DNA of 64,000 nucleotides from positions 1-64,000 of the forward strand of contig JBEVNR010000057.1 of the NCBI GenBank assembly GCA_040507985.1. Reading direction: 5' to 3'. Of this stretch, positions 59,942 through 64,000 are shown piece by piece. The notes beneath the pieces are model-generated. The model had not been told where the DNA came from. It saw nothing but the letters and a program-made list of their open reading frames with translations, and made no database searches. This DNA comes from JBEVNR01 sp040507985. Its GTDB lineage: Bacteria; Pseudomonadota; Alphaproteobacteria; Rickettsiales; UBA6187. Made by a program: the position numbers and the translations under genes. Each line of letters starts with the position of its first letter. The stretch's first letter is position 1.

Positions 59942-60074
59942 ATATATAACAAGTATGTTTCAACTTTTCTAACGTCAGCGCCCGCGTTTTTTCGCCTTTT
60001 AAAGACGCGCGACTCCCCAACCTAAAAAACAGGGCACCTTCACGTCAGCATAAAGAGGAAAAGATAAGGAAGGG

Positions 60075-60461
60075 TTAACCGAGTAAAGGAGGGAGGCGAA
60101 TAAAAAAGCGTCGGATTGACCCGTTTAGGCGCCTATGGTAAATACGCCTTACGCGTTTTCGCAGCAGATAGTCTTCCTTCGCTATGGCGTCGCGGCTTTT
60201 AGGTTTCTTGGCGATTCGCTTGGGATACACTTTTTCGAGAGCAAAAACGTGCAGACCTCGCGTCGCCGCCGTCTTGGCGCAGAATTTCCCGACGGCAGGA
60301 GACAGACGATCCCATCCGTCTTCGCCTTCCATGTGATTGAACTCGGAAAAATGTTTAATCGTCGCCGCAATGCGGCTTGCTTCAAAAAAATTATCGGTCA
60401 CGAATGTAGCGCTCTCTCCAAGAAGTCTGCTTCCTCCTGCAACGACGGCGCCTATAGACAA
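60075..60461 (-). CDS. Hypothetical protein, possibly 5'-truncated
   Basis: No family recognised. From a TTG at 60461 the frame gives 128 residues with protein-like composition (TFVTDNFFEASRIAATIKHF and onward) and a very basic C-terminal third. The coding-like sequence continues upstream of the TTG (SSNIEKLYVDAVNLSIGAVV) to about 60534 without any usable start codon, then meets a stop next to an AT-rich palindrome. No ribosome binding site precedes the TTG. It may be the remainder of a longer gene. It lies 130 bases upstream of the giant gene on the same strand. Confidence 0.4.
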   Translation of the reverse strand: MSIGAVVAGGSRLLGESATFVTDNFFEASRIAATIKHFSEFNHMEGEDGWDRLSPAVGKFCAKTAATRGLHVFALEKVYPKRIAKKPKSRDAIAKEDYLLRKRVRRIYHRRLNGSIRRFFIRLPPLLG

Positions 60462-60548
60462 GTTGACGGCGTCGACATAAAGTTTCTCAATATTGCTCGA
60501 GCGTATGCCGGAATTGCTAATTAACGATTGACTATCTGCTTATAATAA

Positions 60549-60566
60549 ATTATTATTAATAATAAT
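60549..60566. repeat. 18-base perfect AT palindrome
   Basis: ATTATTATT followed by AATAATAAT forms an exact inverted repeat made only of A and T. It lies between the possible truncated gene and the orphan membrane protein gene and could be a protein-binding site or an insertion scar. Confidence 0.5.
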
Positions 60567-60659
60567 CCATTCATCCGCTTACAGCCTGCCATATTCGCCG
60601 CTCTTCCTCGCTTACGCTCCGAACGTCTTTCCATTATATCGTCGCGCCGGTTCGCTACG

Positions 60660-61274
60660 ATGTTCTCTCCATACGGATTGTTCACGATGGACAGATTCCT
60701 AAATGCGGTTCGCCATATCCCGACAATGCTTGCCGCCATAGCGAAGTTTTGTCTTCGGTGGTTAGCTTTCCCGGTTTTCGACCTCAGGCCATCCCGCATT
60801 CTTCTTCCCACGCATTCTCGAATAGGATATGGGATCGTTGGTATGCTGACATGGATTGTTTATCTTTTGCGAGCAATCGCAAAAACGTTTGTAGATAAAT
60901 ATGTGCTCCTCATATGTATTTTGGTTTCCTTGGGCGTCGTCTGTGGTTTATTGCTATGGACCGAGATTTACCATCTTAGATGGAAAAGACCGTTCAGAGA
61001 AGCGATCAAAGTGCAATATATCTTTCGTACCGCATGGTTAATCAGTCTGGGCGTCGTATATATATTGTATGCATTAAGCGATCTCCGCAATGCTCCGCCT
61101 ATCGCCGTTCCGATTGTCACAATCGTCCTGATAGTCTTATCTTTTGCATGTTACGTCGTTATAGCGCGGTCTTTATTGCCAAAATATTTCTGGAACAAAC
61201 AAGAAAGAATTCGAGCTTATGCAATACAGAATCAATCGGAAGCAGAACGTCAATGGCCTACAAATCGCAATTGA
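60660..61274 (+). CDS. Orphan multi-pass membrane protein, 204 residues
   Basis: No family recognised. Hydrophobic segments are IGYGIVGMLTWIVYLLRAI, YVLLICILVSLGVVCGLLL, TAWLISLGVVYILYAL, and VPIVTIVLIVLSFACYVVIA, giving four membrane passes with a basic N-terminus and a charged C-terminal tail. GC content is low compared with the MscS gene that follows. No clear ribosome binding site precedes the ATG at 60660; an internal ATG lies 27 bases on. A very strong terminator follows. It stands divergent to the giant gene's 5' side, but no functional link is shown. Confidence 0.6.
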   Translation: MFSPYGLFTMDRFLNAVRHIPTMLAAIAKFCLRWLAFPVFDLRPSRILLPTHSRIGYGIVGMLTWIVYLLRAIAKTFVDKYVLLICILVSLGVVCGLLLWTEIYHLRWKRPFREAIKVQYIFRTAWLISLGVVYILYALSDLRNAPPIAVPIVTIVLIVLSFACYVVIARSLLPKYFWNKQERIRAYAIQNQSEAERQWPTNRN

Positions 61275-61317
61275 AAGATTTATGAAAAAAGGAACGTTGC
61301 CAAACGTTCGCAAGAGG

Positions 61318-61370
61318 AGGAGAAGGGGAAAAATGGCGCGCGGCGCCGTTTTTTCCCTTCTCCTTTTTTA
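61318..61370 (+). terminator. Strong Rho-independent terminator
   Basis: AGGAGAAGGG (61318-61327) pairs perfectly with CCCTTCTCCT (61355-61364). Inside it A5/T6 and GGCGC/GCGCC-type pairs extend the stem, and a run of T follows. It ends the orphan membrane protein transcript before the MscS gene. Confidence 0.85.
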
Positions 61371-61419
61371 TTCCGCGCATTTTACCTTCGCCGCGCGATC
61401 AAATCTTTATTGAAAACGG

Positions 61420-62799
61420 ATGCGCCGCGCGTTATGGGTAACATATTGCACCTTAAAGCGGCCCATCATGTTTGACGCGACACAATTTTTATATTTTCTT
61501 GAGCGCCGCGCGACGCTGCTTGCGAACGACGTCGCCATATGGTTTAAAGACCCGGCCAGCTATTTTCAATTTCCGCTCATCGCCGCCTCCGTCGCCTTGG
61601 CATGGATAGGCTCCAGGGTGCTGCGGCGGCGTTTCTCCCTGTTGCGCGAACCGGAGCCTATAGTGCGCCGCTTTTCGCGCGGCTGGTTTGTCGGGCGCGC
61701 CGGGCGGCTCATTTTCCCGCTGCTCGCCATGATATGCTTCGCCTTGTCGGAAGAGGTGATGACGCTTTCCACCTCGCGCTACATGCTTGTTCAGGCGGCG
61801 GAGCGGGTGGCGGTCGTGTGGCTGCTATGGGTGACGCTGCGGGCCTTCGTCACCAACATGCTGGTGCGCGCCGTGGGCGTGTGGATATTGGTGCCGGCGG
61901 CCTTGCTGCAACTGTTCGGCCTGTTCGGTCCGGCGGCGGCGCAATTAAACCAATACGGCGTAACGCTAGGGCAGGTACACATCACCGCCTATACCGTCAT
62001 CAAAGCCATTTTCATCGTCAGCCTGGTGGTGTGGATCGGGCAAATCATCAGCCGCACCGCCGAAAGCCGCATTCGTCGCAACATGGCCATCAGCCGGCCG
62101 ACGCAAGAATTGTTGATAAAATTATTCGACATTCTGCTCTATCTCGCGCTGGGCATGACGACGCTTAACCTGCTGGGCATCGACCTCACGGCGCTGGCGG
62201 TGTTTAGCGGGGCGCTCGGCGTGGGGCTGGGGTTCGGATTGCAGAAAATCGCGTCCAATTTCATCAGCGGCATTATCTTGCTCACCGAAAAATCGATCAA
62301 CATCAATAACCTGATCGAGATGGACGACGGGGTTTCCGGCTACGTGCGCAAGCTGGGCGCGCGCGCCAGCGTGGTGGAGACGTTCGACGGCAAGGAAGTG
62401 ATGGTGCCGAACGAAGACTTCATCACGTCGCGCGTCGCCAACTTAACGCACACCACCTCGCGCGGACGGGTGGACGTGCCCGTTCAGGTCGCCTACGGCA
62501 GCGATTTGCGGCTTGTGCAACGCCTGATGCTGGGCGCGGCGCAAAACAGCCCCCACGCCTCGAAAGAAGAGGAATTGACGCCACAATGCTTTCTGCGCGC
62601 CTTCGGCGAAAGTTCGGTGAATTTTCTACTGACCTTTTGGCTGGACGACGTCACCCAAGGACGCTGGCGCGCGCAAAGCGACGTGATGTTCGAAATATGG
62701 GAGAGCTTTACAGCCCATAACGTTCAGATTCCCTTTCCCCAACGCGACGTCTACATACGCAGCGCGCCGAAAGAGATGGCGCCGCCGCGCACGGTGTAG
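61420..62799 (+). CDS. MscS-family mechanosensitive ion channel
   Basis: The 459-residue inner-membrane protein has about five transmembrane segments in front of the MscS core. The pore-lining helix and following region read ALAVFSGALGVGLGFGLQKI and ASNFISGIILLTEKSI, and the beta domain has KLGARASVVETFDGKEVMVPNEDF, all diagnostic. Family members open on membrane tension to release solutes in osmotic downshock; larger ones like this may have other triggers. The open frame starts at 61420, but MFDATQFLYFL at 61468 is an equally possible start; neither has a good binding site. Confidence 0.92.
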   Translation: MRRALWVTYCTLKRPIMFDATQFLYFLERRATLLANDVAIWFKDPASYFQFPLIAASVALAWIGSRVLRRRFSLLREPEPIVRRFSRGWFVGRAGRLIFPLLAMICFALSEEVMTLSTSRYMLVQAAERVAVVWLLWVTLRAFVTNMLVRAVGVWILVPAALLQLFGLFGPAAAQLNQYGVTLGQVHITAYTVIKAIFIVSLVVWIGQIISRTAESRIRRNMAISRPTQELLIKLFDILLYLALGMTTLNLLGIDLTALAVFSGALGVGLGFGLQKIASNFISGIILLTEKSININNLIEMDDGVSGYVRKLGARASVVETFDGKEVMVPNEDFITSRVANLTHTTSRGRVDVPVQVAYGSDLRLVQRLMLGAAQNSPHASKEEELTPQCFLRAFGESSVNFLLTFWLDDVTQGRWRAQSDVMFEIWESFTAHNVQIPFPQRDVYIRSAPKEMAPPRTV

Positions 62800-62892
62800 T
62801 CGAGGGAATGACGAAGGAGAGAATCTTTAATTCGTTAATTTATAAAATTACCCTATGGTCGGCATATCTCTTACGAATTAACGATTAAGCAA

Positions 62893-63747
62893 TTATTCCG
62901 TGGCGGCCCCTAATATTTCCGCATGCAAGCGCAAGTGGGAATCCATAAAGCTCTGGACGAAAAAATACCCGTGGTCGTATCCTTCCCGCATGTTCAGCGC
63001 CAGATCTATGCCGGCGGCGCGGCAGACGCGCTCCAACTCGTTCGGCATAAGGTTTCCTTTGGACAAAAACGGATCGTCGGTTCCCTGATCGACCAAAAGC
63101 CGCGCTCCGTCCGCGAAGCGGAAGCCGCTTTCTATCAGGCGGCACGCGTCGTGTTTTTCTCCGGCGCGCGCCGATCCAAGATACGCCGGAAAGATTTTTT
63201 CTCCCCACGCGCATTTCGTCGGGGCGCATATCGGCGCGAAGGCCGAGACGCTGCGGTATAGGCGGGGATGCTTCAGGGCCAGCGTCAGCGCGCCGTGGCC
63301 GCCCATTGAATGCCCAAATATGCCGACGCGACCTAAATCAACGGGGAAGTTCTGCGCCGCGACGTCGCGTAAATCGCCCGTGACGTAGCTTTCCATTCGG
63401 TAATGTTTGTTCCAAGGCTCCTCCGTCGCATCAATATAGAACCCGGCGCCCGTTCCTATGTCGTCGCGGTCTTCGTCGGGAATTCCATCTCCCCTGGGAG
63501 AGGTGTCCGGAGCGACGACGATCAATCCGAGTTCCTCCGCCCGGCGATACGCCCCCGCCTTGACGGTGAAGTTTTCTTCCGTGCAGGTGAGGCCGGAGAG
63601 GTAGAATAGCGTCGGCAGCTTTCCTCCCTTCTTCGCGCGCGAAGGGATAAATATCGTGAATCGCATGTCGCAGGCGGTCTCCTCGGAGCGATGGACGACG
63701 TAAGAAAGCCGCCCCCCGAAGCATATATGCGAAGAAACGACGCGCAT
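62893..63747 (-). CDS. fghA: S-formylglutathione hydrolase
   Basis: This 284-residue serine hydrolase (esterase D family) converts S-formylglutathione to glutathione and formate in formaldehyde detoxification. The nucleophile is S147 in FGHSMGGHGAL; the acid is in VDQGTDDPFL near 225, and H259 lies in REGYDHGYFF. Also family-typical are YLSGLTCTEENFTVKAG and APDTSPRG. I chose the ATG at 63745-63747 because AAGG lies about 10 bases upstream; a GTG two codons earlier is also possible. The glutathione-dependent formaldehyde dehydrogenase that usually accompanies it is not adjacent. Confidence 0.94.
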   Translation of the reverse strand: MRVVSSHICFGGRLSYVVHRSEETACDMRFTIFIPSRAKKGGKLPTLFYLSGLTCTEENFTVKAGAYRRAEELGLIVVAPDTSPRGDGIPDEDRDDIGTGAGFYIDATEEPWNKHYRMESYVTGDLRDVAAQNFPVDLGRVGIFGHSMGGHGALTLALKHPRLYRSVSAFAPICAPTKCAWGEKIFPAYLGSARAGEKHDACRLIESGFRFADGARLLVDQGTDDPFLSKGNLMPNELERVCRAAGIDLALNMREGYDHGYFFVQSFMDSHLRLHAEILGAATE

Positions 63748-63861
63748 AAGCACGCTACCTTTTTTTATGTAAGCTGCCTAGCGACAGGCTAGCGTCATTA
63801 TGCCGCGAACGTCTCCTGTCCGTCATCCGTCGCGGCGCGAAAAACGTTCCCGTAAACTATC

Positions 63862-64000
63862 CTAGCGTCGCAACGCCAAGTCAAGTCGTTCTATCGCCTT
63901 ATCGAGTTCTGCGTCGGTTTTTCGCAAAAGATCGATGCGCTTGACGGCATGCATGACGGTCGTGTGGTCTTTTTTCTCGAATTTACGGCTTATTTCTCCA
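63862..64000 (-). CDS. dnaA: DnaA C-terminus (partial, runs off the window)
   Basis: The last 45 codons before a TAG at 63862-63864 read GEISRKFEKKDHTTVMHAVK then RIDLLRKTDAELDKAIERLD then LALRR. The K-D-H-T-T-V-M-H-A-V-K-R-I motif is the DnaA domain IV signature that contacts DnaA boxes at the replication origin. The rest of the gene lies beyond position 64000. fghA follows it on the same strand. The origin may be near, but no box cluster was seen here. Confidence 0.93.
   Translation of the reverse strand, partial: GEISRKFEKKDHTTVMHAVKRIDLLRKTDAELDKAIERLDLALRR

Noticed and set aside
60135..60524. 129-codon plus-strand frame overlapping the small minus-strand gene
   Set aside because: The minus-strand reading has more protein-like composition and extends beyond its own start; the plus frame looks like its shadow.
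63755..63861. CTAGC/GCTAG hairpin between dnaA and fghA as a terminator
   Set aside because: Only five pairs and no T tract directly after it in either direction.

Overview
The window looks like chromosome of a Gram-negative bacterium, most probably an alphaproteobacterium. TamB, LPS/periplasm-type genes, a flagellar rod gene behind a sigma-54 promoter, a HisN-type histidinol phosphatase and a DnaA C-terminus support this. The assignment is inference from gene types only; no rRNA or tRNA is present. Base composition is GC-rich in housekeeping genes and visibly lower in a few orphan genes.

Layout. Positions 1-400: window edge with a possible transposase N-terminus and a tiny ORF. 401-1527: ahpC-ahpD peroxide defence pair. 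1722-2568: sigma-54 promoter and an isolated flgG. 2590-5165 (minus): PhoD-like phosphatase and a Bax-inhibitor-1 family membrane protein. 5340-8584: recF and a YejA-like peptide-binding protein. 8943-9743: orphan single-pass membrane protein with a long acidic tail. 10092-14923: tamB and a PlsC-type acyltransferase. 15082-15474: small unknown gene. 15656-18412: pyrH-frr-hisN-yjdF-like cluster. 18405-21321 (minus): rpmG-pcm-galU-cysteine desulfurase. 21575-22444: orphan multi-pass membrane protein.

The dominant feature is one uninterrupted minus-strand gene, 22619-59941, that fills 58% of the window and encodes 12,440 residues. It starts with a class III (type IV pilin) signal peptide and a pilin/pseudopilin-like domain. 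A cysteine-rich stalk of roughly eight small modules follows. The rest is an array of 47 LamG/concanavalin-A-like units (my count) of about 220-285 residues each, running to the stop codon. I read it as a giant surface adhesin anchored or displayed by a type IV pilus or type II secretion-like machine. No pilus assembly gene is present in the window. Unknown low-GC membrane-protein genes lie on both sides.

After the giant gene come a small possibly 5'-truncated gene, an orphan membrane protein with a very strong terminator, an MscS-type mechanosensitive channel, S-formylglutathione hydrolase, and the C-terminal end of dnaA running off the right edge.
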